The notes: generated by a model from the sequence alone, not told the origin. Shown: positions 1 through 6,313, counted from the stretch's first letter. The stretch is 10,270 bases of DNA from Oceanospirillaceae bacterium (GCA_003497765.1 DNNY01000183.1:785-11054), one strand, 5' to 3'. Program-made: numbers and translations.

Positions 1-320
1 ACAATATGATCGCCAGCACTACACAAACTAAAGAAGGTAACAAATAAAGCACTCATTCCCGATGCCGTACAAATAGCGCCACTACCACCTTCCAAGGCGG
101 CCAGACGTTGTTCTAATACTGCAACCGTAGGATTAGTGATGCGACTATAAATATGGCCACCACGCTCAACATTAAACAGTGCTGAAGCATCATCAACACT
201 ATCAAATACATAAGAGGTAGTCTGGTATACCGGCACGGCTCGCGAGCCATGGTCTGATTCAGGCTGATAGCCTGAGTGCAGAGCAATAGTGTCATCACCT
301 AAATAAGAAGAACGGCTCAT
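1..320 (-). CDS. metY: O-acetylhomoserine sulfhydrylase-type PLP enzyme, N-terminal part (runs off left edge)
   Basis: The 106 residues visible are the N-terminal part of a Cys/Met-metabolism PLP-dependent enzyme. Family hallmarks in order are LHSGY (residues 14-18), SRAVPVYQTTSYVF (26-39), the Y-S-R-x-x-NPT block (58-65), whose Tyr and Arg normally contact the PLP phosphate of the neighbouring subunit, LEQRLAALEGG (69-79) and the ASGMSA loop (86-91). The catalytic PLP lysine lies beyond the window and cannot be checked. The GSRAVPVYQTTSYVF version is typical of MetY, which makes homocysteine from sulfide or methionine from methanethiol and O-acetylhomoserine; a MetB/MetZ relative cannot be fully excluded. 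The ATG sits two bases after the dmdA stop, and its GAGGA Shine-Dalgarno lies in and beside the last dmdA codons, so the two genes should be co-transcribed and translationally coupled. Confidence 0.85.
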   Translation of the reverse strand, partial: MSRSSYLGDDTIALHSGYQPESDHGSRAVPVYQTTSYVFDSVDDASALFNVERGGHIYSRITNPTVAVLEQRLAALEGGSGAICTASGMSALFVTFFSLCSAGDHI

Positions 321-322
321 GA

Positions 323-1462
323 TTATCCTCTTTGTTTTATTGCCTTAAGACCGAGTGCGTTAAAGTCAAACGGTAAATTACATAGCCGACCTTGTTGCAT
401 GCCATCATTGGTTACAATATCGACCTGTTGTTTATCACCCAAGGGTTCTAGATGGCATAAGACAATGGCCAGATGCACACCATAGCGTGGTGAATAGCCG
501 TGGCTACGAATTTCACCCACGGTTTTTCCCTCAATAGTTAAACTATTGTCGCTAATGTTGGCGTGGCTGTCTATGATTAAACCCATTAGGCGCTTACTAG
601 GAATATGGCTGCGTAATGCAGGCAGGCTTAGACTTTCAATATTGGCATCTAAATCAACATATTGATCTAGCCCGGCTTCCATAGGTGTTGTGTCATAGCC
701 CATATCATTACCTAGGGACAATAAACTACTTTCCAGACGCTCTATTATATTAGGGCAGCCAGCACGTACTTGCAGGTCTGCGCCTTTACTAAACAATTCA
801 TCCCACAATTGTTGGCCAGCTTGTATATCATTCACATAGATTTCAAAGCCACCTTGTTTACTCCAACCAGAACGCGCAACTTGCATACTAAAAGTGCCTG
901 CTTGGGCATGGTAATCCAGAGGCTTGATTTGAAAGAAACCAATATCTTTTACTTGGTTGCCAAACACTCGGCTCATTAGCTTTTCAGCTTTGGGACCTTG
1001 CACAGCTAATGGCCAGATATCAGGTTCATAGACTTTTACATCTAAGCGCATACCAGTAGCTAGGCCTTTGGCCCACAGCACCACATCGGAATCGGCAACG
1101 GAAAGCCACCATTGATCAGTGGCAATCTTAATGGCAATTGGATCATTGATTACACTGCCATCAACATCGCATAGGGGTAAATAAAAACAGCGGCCTATTT
1201 TGGCTTTAGTTAAATCCCTAGGTGTCATTAATTGCACAAGTTTATTGGCATCGGGTCCTTCGATAGCCACCTGACGTTCACAGCTGACATCCCATACTTG
1301 TACATGCTCACATAGATGCCAATAGTCAGCTTCATAGCTTTCAAACATCGTGGCCAATAACATATGGTTATAGATCGTATAAGCACTTACCCCTGCTGCT
1401 TGGACGCGGCTAGTAAATGGGGTGGATCGAGTGCGACGAGAAATGGATAGTTGTGGATTCAT
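323..1462 (-). CDS. dmdA: DMSP demethylase-like protein (DmdA/GcvT family)
   Basis: This 379-residue protein belongs to the GcvT fold family and matches the DmdA branch, which transfers a methyl from dimethylsulfoniopropionate to tetrahydrofolate, giving methylmercaptopropionate and 5-methyl-THF. Visible DmdA-like blocks are SRRTRSTPFTSRV (residues 8-20), YTIYNHMLL (28-36), DYWHL..HVQVWDVSCERQV (46-65), TPRDL (80-84), INDP (105-108, the place of the catalytic Asp region of GcvT), EPDIWPLAVQGPK (146-158), ARSGWSKQGGFEIYV (196-210) and RAGCPNIIERLES (233-245). The GWSKQGGFEIY block is what I recall as diagnostic of true DmdA rather than generic GcvT. Length is close to characterised DmdA (about 370). 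I chose the ATG at 1462 because AGAGAGG lies 7 bases upstream; the open frame runs 21 codons further up but without conserved sequence. Upstream and divergent is a LysR gene; downstream and coupled is metY. The C-terminal barrel (about 275-379) looks more diverged than the core. Family is secure; the DMSP substrate is inferred. Confidence 0.85.
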   Translation of the reverse strand: MNPQLSISRRTRSTPFTSRVQAAGVSAYTIYNHMLLATMFESYEADYWHLCEHVQVWDVSCERQVAIEGPDANKLVQLMTPRDLTKAKIGRCFYLPLCDVDGSVINDPIAIKIATDQWWLSVADSDVVLWAKGLATGMRLDVKVYEPDIWPLAVQGPKAEKLMSRVFGNQVKDIGFFQIKPLDYHAQAGTFSMQVARSGWSKQGGFEIYVNDIQAGQQLWDELFSKGADLQVRAGCPNIIERLESSLLSLGNDMGYDTTPMEAGLDQYVDLDANIESLSLPALRSHIPSKRLMGLIIDSHANISDNSLTIEGKTVGEIRSHGYSPRYGVHLAIVLCHLEPLGDKQQVDIVTNDGMQQGRLCNLPFDFNALGLKAIKQRG

Positions 1463-1491
1463 TACCAAGCCTCTCTTATTATTAAGAAGCG

Positions 1492-1516
1492 CATTATGGA
1501 TCTGCCTAAAATAATG
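1492..1516. promoter_or_regulatory. Inverted repeat CATTAT-N13-ATAATG over the dmdA promoter (candidate operator)
   Basis: Perfect 6-bp arms lie at 1492-1497 and 1511-1516, covering the proposed -10 element and reaching the edge of the -35 element of dmdA. The left arm is part of GCATTATGGAT (1491-1501), an 11-base word repeated exactly in the fadL-like promoter at 2570-2580. A protein bound here would overlap RNA polymerase on dmdA. The LysR protein is the natural candidate ligand, but the dyad is not a textbook T-N11-A box. Confidence 0.4.
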
Positions 1517-1521
1517 AGCAA
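1493..1521 (-). promoter_or_regulatory. Candidate sigma70 promoter of dmdA-metY
   Basis: On the minus strand TTGCTC (1521-1516) and CATAAT (1498-1493, 5 of 6 consensus bases) are spaced by 17 bases. Transcription would begin near 1486, leaving a short leader of about 24 bases that contains the dmdA Shine-Dalgarno. The -35 match is only 3 of 6, so the promoter may need an activator. Confidence 0.4.
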
Positions 1522-1585
1522 ACAAAAAAGCTTGCGTCTCAGGGGTCGTTTTTGTTATATGTTTGCCATAAATAGGAATATCATT

Positions 1586-2455
1586 ATGGCGAATAAATCA
1601 ACCCCTCTTATTTGGTTACGGACTTTTCTGGCGGCTGCACGGCATAGTAATTTTACCCGTGCCGCAGAAGAGCTGTATATTACTCAAGCGGCTGTAAGTA
1701 AGCATATGCGAGCACTGGAATTGCATCTTGGGCAACCACTATTTGTTCGTCAGGCCCATGGCTTGCAGTTAACAGAACTTGGCAGCCGCTATCAGATTGA
1801 AGTGGAGGCCACTTTACAGAATTTAGATAATACCACTTCAGACTTATTTGGTTTAAGTGATAATAAATCCATTCAATTGCATTGTAATTTAGCTTTCTCT
1901 CAGTGGTGGCTAATACCGCGATTATCAGATCTTTACAGGTCTCAGCCTAATCTAGAATTAGAACTTCATCATAGTATTTGGGACACACAAAATGAGCCAA
2001 TCAAAGGTGATATTCATATTCGCTATGGTGTCTTTAATACTAACAATGAACATACACTGCGGCTGACTAATGATCACTTAATACCCATGATGGCTAGTAG
2101 CCTAACCAAAGCAGAACAACCAAAACTACCTTTACTCCATGTTTTGGGTTATCGGCATGGCTGGCATTGGTATGCTGAGCAACTGGATAGGGAAGATATA
2201 TTAAGTCGTCCGCAACGCAGTGTCGATAATTCGGTAATTGCCTATCAAATGGCAGCGCAAGGTTTGGGAGTGGTATTAGTGCGTTCTAGTTTTGCCAAGC
2301 ATCCGTGGATTACTGCTAACTTACAAATGTGTGATTGGCCTTATTGTGAAACCCCGGAAAGCTTTTTCGCTATGCGCCGCGATGGCATTATTGTGGGGGC
2401 ACAATTGGGCGCCTTATGGGGTTGGTTAGAACAACAAATTGAGCGTCATTTATAG
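1586..2455 (+). CDS. LysR-family transcriptional regulator, GcvA-like
   Basis: This 289-residue protein has an N-terminal winged helix-turn-helix (about 5-63) with the GcvA-type sequence AARHSNFTRAAEELYITQAAVSKHMRALE and then LFVRQAHGLQLTELG. A type-2 periplasmic-binding-like effector domain follows (about 90-289). It includes SQWWLIPRLSDLYRSQP and the conserved C-terminal stretch SVIAYQMAAQGLGVVLVRSS. Length is normal for the family. The ATG at 1586 is chosen because AGGA (1574-1577) is 8 bases upstream and the protein then starts just before the HTH; the open frame extends 45 codons further but that part overlaps the dmdA promoter and start. Its divergent position next to dmdA-metY suggests that it controls that operon, and possibly the fadL-like gene downstream. 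The effector is unknown; GcvA itself responds to glycine and purines through GcvR, so the name should not be carried over. Confidence 0.9.
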   Translation: MANKSTPLIWLRTFLAAARHSNFTRAAEELYITQAAVSKHMRALELHLGQPLFVRQAHGLQLTELGSRYQIEVEATLQNLDNTTSDLFGLSDNKSIQLHCNLAFSQWWLIPRLSDLYRSQPNLELELHHSIWDTQNEPIKGDIHIRYGVFNTNNEHTLRLTNDHLIPMMASSLTKAEQPKLPLLHVLGYRHGWHWYAEQLDREDILSRPQRSVDNSVIAYQMAAQGLGVVLVRSSFAKHPWITANLQMCDWPYCETPESFFAMRRDGIIVGAQLGALWGWLEQQIERHL

Positions 2456-2507
2456 ATAAAAATCCATTAGAGTGGGCTTGCTTAAAACCATAGATATCGA
2501 TTTCGTC

Positions 2508-2522
2508 CATATTAAGAATATG
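2508..2522. promoter_or_regulatory. Inverted repeat CATATT-AAG-AATATG upstream of the fadL-like promoter
   Basis: Perfect 6-bp arms flank a 3-base centre, about 80 bases upstream of the likely transcription start of the fadL-like gene. Position and AT-rich symmetry would suit an activator site, but no family-specific consensus is recognised. It could also be chance in AT-rich intergenic DNA. Confidence 0.25.
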
Positions 2523-2563
2523 CTATGTTAGATGTGACTAATAAGTCTGATAACAAGCTTAAA

Positions 2564-2591
2564 TTGACAGCATTATGGATAATGCTTTAAA
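2564..2591 (+). promoter_or_regulatory. Candidate sigma70 promoter of the fadL-like gene
   Basis: A perfect -35 TTGACA (2564-2569) is followed 16 bases later by TTTAAA (2586-2591, 4 of 6 consensus); a 17-base spacing gives TTAAAA. Transcription would start near 2598, giving a leader of about 47 bases that contains GAGGT at 2634-2638, 6 bases before the ATG. The spacer is filled by a perfect palindrome listed separately. Confidence 0.5.
2569..2586. promoter_or_regulatory. Perfect 18-bp palindrome between -35 and -10 of the fadL-like promoter (candidate operator)
   Basis: AGCATTAT-GG-ATAATGCT has 8-bp perfect arms and a 2-base centre. It begins on the last base of TTGACA and ends at the -10 element, the usual place for a repressor site. 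The word GCATTATGGAT inside it is shared with the dmdA control region. It is not a Fur box: the ATTAT and ATAAT halves are in the opposite order. A second, smaller repeat TAAAC-AAAT-GTTTA lies just downstream at 2602-2615. Confidence 0.5.
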
Positions 2592-2644
2592 AGCAATTGG
2601 TTAAACAAATGTTTACTAATAATTAAAATAAACGAGGTAGCAAT

Positions 2645-3742
2645 ATGCGCACACCAATATTAATCTCAGCACTGGCTTCTCTTATAGTCTCTGGGGCTAT
2701 TCAAGCGGGTGGTCTGGACCGTTCTGGTCAAGACACTTCCATTATTCTTAAAGACGGCGGACTCTTCGAACTAACTTCAGTTAGTGTGGCGCCTACTCTA
2801 ACAGGTACTAACGCAAATTTAGGTGCTGGCACTAGTGATACTATTGACGTGGCTCCTGATTATAGTATGACTACTTTTGCTATGCGTTCTGATATAAATG
2901 ATAAAATGGCTATTGGCCTTGTTCAGGATAATCCTTATGGTGCCGATGTTAGCTGGACCAATGGTGGTTTAACAGGTACAAAAGGTCAGGTTAGATCTGA
3001 CGCCACTACAGCTCTACTGGGTTATAACGTCAGTGATGCTGTCACCGTATATGGTGGTATTAAGAATCAATCAATTAGTGTTACAGCTTCAGTACCATTA
3101 GTATCTAACTATTCCCTAACGGGCAGTCAGTCTTCTGGTAGCGGTTATGTTGTTGGTGCAGCAATTGAAAATCCTGAAATTGCATTGCGAGTAGCTTTAA
3201 CTTATCACACGAAAATTACCCACGATATGGCGATTACTGAGTCAACAACTGCTTTAGGTGCTGATCGTGCATCTACCATGACCTTTGACTCACCTGAAGC
3301 GTTTAATCTCGACTTCCAAACAGGTATTGCGGCCAATACGCTTTTATTTGGTAGTATTCGACGCGCTAATTGGACCCAGCTTGCTGTTAAACCAACAGAT
3401 TATGCATTAGCAACAGGTGGTGCAAACCTTCTTGATTACGATGAAAATACTACAGCATATAGTATTGGTTTAGGTCGAAAGCTTAATGACCAGTGGTCTG
3501 TAGCTGTAACCTATGGTTGGGAATCAGCTACTGGTGAAGATAGCGGTCCCTTTGGGCCTACAGATGGTAACTCTAATTATGGTCTAGGTGTTACCTATAA
3601 CGCTGATCAGTTAAGTATTACAGCAGGTGCTCGTTCTGTAAGCTTTGGTGATACAACAGTAGTATCTTCTGGAACGACCTTTGCTACCATGGAAGATAAT
3701 ACAGGTATGGTAACGGCACTTAAGTTGGCTTACAAATTCTAA
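2645..3742 (+). CDS. FadL/OmpP1/TodX-like outer-membrane channel
   Basis: This 365-residue protein has a clear signal peptide: basic start MRTP, hydrophobic core to about residue 18, and likely cleavage after AIQA (21). The mature part starts GGLDRSGQ and is rich in Gly, Ser, Thr and alternating hydrophobic stretches typical of a beta barrel, ending in LKLAYKF with the C-terminal Phe used for outer-membrane insertion. The GLDRSGQ start and the NPYGADVSW stretch (about 96-104) resemble the shorter FadL-like proteins common in marine proteobacteria. These are predicted to let hydrophobic compounds cross the outer membrane. The substrate cannot be read from sequence; DMSP is very polar, so direct DMSP uptake is unlikely. 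The ATG has GAGGT 6 bases upstream. The gene follows lysR by 189 bases and has its own promoter with a palindromic operator. No strong terminator follows it. Confidence 0.75.
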   Translation: MRTPILISALASLIVSGAIQAGGLDRSGQDTSIILKDGGLFELTSVSVAPTLTGTNANLGAGTSDTIDVAPDYSMTTFAMRSDINDKMAIGLVQDNPYGADVSWTNGGLTGTKGQVRSDATTALLGYNVSDAVTVYGGIKNQSISVTASVPLVSNYSLTGSQSSGSGYVVGAAIENPEIALRVALTYHTKITHDMAITESTTALGADRASTMTFDSPEAFNLDFQTGIAANTLLFGSIRRANWTQLAVKPTDYALATGGANLLDYDENTTAYSIGLGRKLNDQWSVAVTYGWESATGEDSGPFGPTDGNSNYGLGVTYNADQLSITAGARSVSFGDTTVVSSGTTFATMEDNTGMVTALKLAYKF

Positions 3743-3768
3743 GCTAAGTTAAAGCTAACCAGCTCAAT

Positions 3769-3845
3769 TAGGGGTGGCTACCTCGATGGCAAAAATGTGC
3801 TTATCACGGGTTAGTCACCCTATTAATATTGGCTTGATAGGGTGA
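3769..3845 (+). promoter_or_regulatory. Candidate translational attenuator in the DUF2147 leader
   Basis: Two mutually exclusive pairings can be drawn. In the first, TCACCCTATTAA (3815-3826) pairs with TTGATAGGGTGA (3834-3845) in a 12-bp helix with one G-U pair and a 7-base loop. This buries AGGGTGA (3839-3845), the Shine-Dalgarno of the next gene. In the second, TAGGGGTGGCTA (3769-3780) pairs with TAGTCACCCTA (3812-3822): 11 pairs, one bulged G and one G-U. This would free the downstream Shine-Dalgarno but hide AGGGGTG (3770-3776), which could serve a leader ORF. A small inner stem (3785-3805 region) can form in the loop of the second structure. No U-tract follows, so transcription termination is unlikely. 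The pairings are read directly; the regulatory role is inferred. Confidence 0.5.
3786..3845 (+). CDS. Possible 19-residue leader ORF before the DUF2147 gene
   Basis: ATG at 3786 opens MAKMCLSRVSHPINIGLIG and stops with TGA at 3843-3845, inside the downstream Shine-Dalgarno and 5 bases before the DUF2147 ATG. AGGGGTG (3770-3776) lies 9 bases upstream. A ribosome translating it would melt the 12-bp hairpin at 3815-3845, so it could gate translation of the next gene. Such a short ORF can arise by chance; the supporting point is its coincidence with the hairpin and both Shine-Dalgarno sequences. Confidence 0.3.
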   Translation: MAKMCLSRVSHPINIGLIG

Positions 3846-3850
3846 AAATT

Positions 3851-4354
3851 ATGCAAAAAAATAATAAGACACATTTTCTGACTCGCGGTTATCAATTATT
3901 GATAGCTGGGTTTGTCTGGCTTGTTTTAAGTACGTCTGCTTGGGCTAATGGTGATCAACTTTTAGGTGTATGGTTATCACCTGAAGATAAGGCTACTATT
4001 GAAATCTATCAGCAAGATGGTAAGTATTTTGGCCGTATCGTGGCGCTTAAAGAGCCATTATATCCAGCCGATGATGAGGGTGGCCAAGCTGGACAACCTA
4101 AAGTTGACCGTAATAACCCTGATGAATCCCTGCGTGACAGACCCGTTATTGGTTTAAACTTGCTACGTGGTTTTTCCTATAAAGGTGAATCTAACGGCAT
4201 ACATGAGTGGCATAAGGGAAAGATCTATGACCCAGGTAATGGCAAGGATTATAAGTGTACAATCAAACTTAATGCCGATGGTACCTTGAATCTGCGTGGT
4301 TATATCGGTATCTCACTTATTGGTCGGACCCAGGTCTGGCGCCCCAAGCCCTAG
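3851..4354 (+). CDS. Secreted DUF2147 family protein
   Basis: This 167-residue protein has an N-terminal signal peptide (hydrophobic stretch about 14-29, likely cut after AWA at 32), so it should act in the periplasm. The mature domain carries the DUF2147 pattern along its length: LLGVWLSPEDKATIEIYQQDGKYFGRIV (37-64), LKEPLYP (66-72), GQPKVDRNNPDESLRDRPVIGLNLLRGF (81-108), GKIYDPGNGKDYKC (123-136) and LRGYIGISLIGRTQVW (148-163). Its biochemical function is unknown. ATG 3851 is preferred over GTG 3842 because AGGGTGA (3839-3845) is correctly spaced only for the ATG; GTG would lie inside that motif. It is 108 bases after the fadL-like gene, with a structured leader, and 24 bases before the MFS gene, with which it may share a transcript. 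Confidence 0.85.
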   Translation: MQKNNKTHFLTRGYQLLIAGFVWLVLSTSAWANGDQLLGVWLSPEDKATIEIYQQDGKYFGRIVALKEPLYPADDEGGQAGQPKVDRNNPDESLRDRPVIGLNLLRGFSYKGESNGIHEWHKGKIYDPGNGKDYKCTIKLNADGTLNLRGYIGISLIGRTQVWRPKP

Positions 4355-4368
4355 TTTCTAGCCTGGGT
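4328..4368 (+). repeat. Inverted repeat ACCCAGG / CCTGGGT across the DUF2147-MFS junction
   Basis: Perfect 7-bp arms (4328-4334 and 4362-4368), extendable by two G-U pairs, flank the DUF2147 stop codon. A small CTAG-TTT-CTAG hairpin (4351-4361) overlaps the inner side. There is no U-tract, so it is not a typical terminator; it could slow ribosomes or stabilise mRNA ends. It ends 6 bases before the AAGGG that serves the MFS gene. Confidence 0.3.
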
Positions 4369-4378
4369 TAGATAAGGG

Positions 4379-5782
4379 ATGATGGACCCACAGGCACTAC
4401 AAAACTACTACGCAACCTCATCCAAAGTCAGAAGTATGGCTTTGGTTGGGGTTGGTTTTATTCTTATCATCCTCGCCATGAGCATGTCAGCAATTAATAT
4501 TGCTATTCCTGCTATTGGTGCTGATTTAAATATTGATGCCGAAGCCCTAAGTTGGATTCCCACCGCCATGCTGTGGGGCAATGTGGTGTTTCTATTACCC
4601 GTTGGCCGTATGGCCGAGCGCTATGGGCGCAAACGGATATTTTGTTTAGGCGCCTTACTATTTATCTTTAGCTCAGCCTTAATCTTTATTACACATAATA
4701 TTGCTATGTTATTGCTGGTGCGCGTGTTGCAGGGCATCGCTGGCGCGATGGTATATGGCACTGGCTTAGCTTTAGTTGGCGCCATTTATGCTAGTAGCCG
4801 ACGCGGCCAAGCCCTTGGTATCGCCACCTCAGCAGTTTATTTTGGCCTAACTATGGGACCTTTGGTGGGTGGTTGGCTCATTATGCAATGGGGCTGGCGC
4901 AGTATTATTTGGGCACCGGCTTTGATGACTATATTGGCATTGGTTTTATTGTATCGCTTTGTTAAAGGCGAGTGGCGTATAGAAAATGCACCGGCTTTAG
5001 ATTGGCAAGGGTTTTTATTGTTGGCTGCCGCTGTTAGTGTTTTTCTGATTGCCATGGGTAATATTAGCCAGCCTATTTATATTCTGTTAGCTGGTTTGGG
5101 AGTGCTCTTATTCGGGGTGTTTATAAAACACCAAACTAAGCGTGAAAACCCTTTACTGCGTATTCATGCTATGCGGGCTAACCGCTTGCTAAACCGTTCC
5201 TTACTGGCCGCGTTTTTTGTCTATGGTTCCAGCTTTTCCTTGGTTTTTTTACTCAGTATTTATTTGCAATATGTGCATGGGCTGACACCAGTGGAGGCTG
5301 GCCAGATTGTAATGATCCAAGCCTTGGTAATGATGTTTTTATCACCTATTGCAGGCAGACTGTCAGACAAATATGAGCCACGGTATTTATCCACCCTAGG
5401 TTGTGCTTTGTTTGCTATTGGTTATGTGATGATGAGTCAGGTGGATAGTGAGACTTCAATACCCTATATCTTGGCTATAGTGGCTATCGTTGGGGTGGGT
5501 TTTGGTCTCTTTTCTGCCCCCAACAATAATGCTGCAATGGGCTCAGTGGCTCCTGATCGCTTCAGTATTGTGTCGGCCTTGATTAATTTAGCCCGTACTA
5601 TGGGCAATATGGTAAGTTCGGCAATTGTTATGGTGTTATTTACTGTGGTTTTGGGCGATGTTGCCATTACACCTGACCAATATCCAAATTTAATATTGGT
5701 CATTAAAGTTGCTATGTGGCTGGCGGCAGGTTATGTGACTATTGCGGGTATCTTCTCTTATCGGCGTGGTTTAACCCACTAA
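4379..5782 (+). CDS. MFS transporter, DHA2-like drug/proton antiporter type
   Basis: This 467-residue protein is hydrophobic throughout, with segments suggesting about 14 transmembrane helices. It has the MFS motif A GRMAERYGRKRI (76-87) between helices 2 and 3, the RVLQGIAGA stretch (115-123) and the antiporter-type motif C GLTMGPLVGGW (156-166). SAINIAIPAIGADL (37-50) in helix 1 and SWIPTAMLWGNVVFLLP (58-74) in helix 2 fit the DHA2 (EmrB-like) branch. It should export a small molecule from the cytoplasm across the inner membrane in exchange for protons; the substrate is unknown. Two adjacent ATGs (4379 and 4382) are possible starts, and AAGGG ends right before the first, so the second may be the one used. 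It follows DUF2147 by 24 bases, suggesting co-transcription, and is convergent with greB with only 4 bases between stops. There is no adjacent membrane-fusion partner gene. Confidence 0.85.
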   Translation: MMDPQALQNYYATSSKVRSMALVGVGFILIILAMSMSAINIAIPAIGADLNIDAEALSWIPTAMLWGNVVFLLPVGRMAERYGRKRIFCLGALLFIFSSALIFITHNIAMLLLVRVLQGIAGAMVYGTGLALVGAIYASSRRGQALGIATSAVYFGLTMGPLVGGWLIMQWGWRSIIWAPALMTILALVLLYRFVKGEWRIENAPALDWQGFLLLAAAVSVFLIAMGNISQPIYILLAGLGVLLFGVFIKHQTKRENPLLRIHAMRANRLLNRSLLAAFFVYGSSFSLVFLLSIYLQYVHGLTPVEAGQIVMIQALVMMFLSPIAGRLSDKYEPRYLSTLGCALFAIGYVMMSQVDSETSIPYILAIVAIVGVGFGLFSAPNNNAAMGSVAPDRFSIVSALINLARTMGNMVSSAIVMVLFTVVLGDVAITPDQYPNLILVIKVAMWLAAGYVTIAGIFSYRRGLTH

Positions 5783-5786
5783 ATAG

Positions 5787-6311
5787 TTAAGTGTTATAGG
5801 TTTCTTCCTGATACCAAATGGCCAGTATGTCGTAGGTCTTGTGTAAATCTTGTAAAACCACTTGATCATCTACCTGCTTGCCAATTAAGGCTTTGGCTAG
5901 AGGTGAATCGATACTGATATAGCCTAAACTAGGATCAATTTCATCGGGCCCAACAATACGCAAGTTTCGCTCTTGATCTAGTTCATCTATGAGTTTAACC
6001 CAAGCGCCAAAAAAGATTTTGTCTTGCTCTGTGGGCAAGCTATCAACAACCTTTACTAATTCCAAACGCTTCTGTAAAAAACGCACTCGACTATCGATTT
6101 CGCGTAGTTGTTTTTTGCCATAAATATATTCGGCATTTTCACTACGATCACCTAAGGCTGCGGCTTCTTTAACAGCTTGGGTGACTTGGGGGCGCTTCTC
6201 ACGCCAAAGATAATCCAACTCTTGGCGTAACTGTTTAGCACCTGCTGTTGTAATCAGGTTTGAACGTTGGGGAGCAGGGGGGCGATAACGGTCACCATAG
6301 CGAGGTTTCAT
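5787..6311 (-). CDS. greB: Transcription elongation factor GreB
   Basis: This 174-residue protein rescues backtracked RNA polymerase by stimulating cleavage of the nascent RNA. NLITTAGAKQLRQELDYLWREKRPQVTQAV (18-47) and AALGDRSENAEYIYGKKQLREIDSRVRFLQKRLE (51-84) are the GreB coiled-coil signature. D55 and E58 are the acidic tip residues that coordinate metal in the polymerase active site. The YIYGKK and LREID words separate GreB from GreA. The C-terminal FKBP-like domain follows (about 92-174, including GYISIDSPLAKALIGKQVDD). The start lies two bases after the rsmE stop with no clear Shine-Dalgarno, so it is probably translated by coupling to rsmE. An N-terminal extension MKPRYGDRYRPPAPQ is basic and Pro-rich. 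Confidence 0.95.
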   Translation of the reverse strand: MKPRYGDRYRPPAPQRSNLITTAGAKQLRQELDYLWREKRPQVTQAVKEAAALGDRSENAEYIYGKKQLREIDSRVRFLQKRLELVKVVDSLPTEQDKIFFGAWVKLIDELDQERNLRIVGPDEIDPSLGYISIDSPLAKALIGKQVDDQVVLQDLHKTYDILAIWYQEETYNT

Positions 6312-6313
6312 AA

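Larger units (their letters stand above)
1463..1585. promoter_or_regulatory. Divergent dmdA / lysR control region
   Basis: This 123-base spacer separates the divergent starts of dmdA and the LysR gene and must hold both promoters. For lysR, AGGA at 1574-1577 is a good Shine-Dalgarno. A weak sigma70-like pair, TTGCGT (1532-1537) and TATATG (1556-1561), lies upstream of it. The dmdA promoter and a dyad are listed separately. Autoregulation by the LysR protein is expected for such a layout, but the site it binds is not proven. Confidence 0.55.

Noticed and set aside
1451-1585. 45-residue N-terminal extension of the LysR protein
   Set aside because: It would overlap the dmdA start and promoter; a normal Shine-Dalgarno and the standard family N-terminus favour 1586.
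2533-2547. CRP site beginning TGTGA
   Set aside because: The second half TCACA is missing after the 6-base spacer.
2569-2586. Fur box in the fadL-like promoter
   Set aside because: Fur sites read GATAAT then ATTATC; here ATTAT comes before ATAAT, the reverse arrangement.
3815-3845. Intrinsic terminator of the fadL-like gene
   Set aside because: The strong hairpin has no U-tract and its 3' arm is the Shine-Dalgarno of the next gene, so a translational role fits better.
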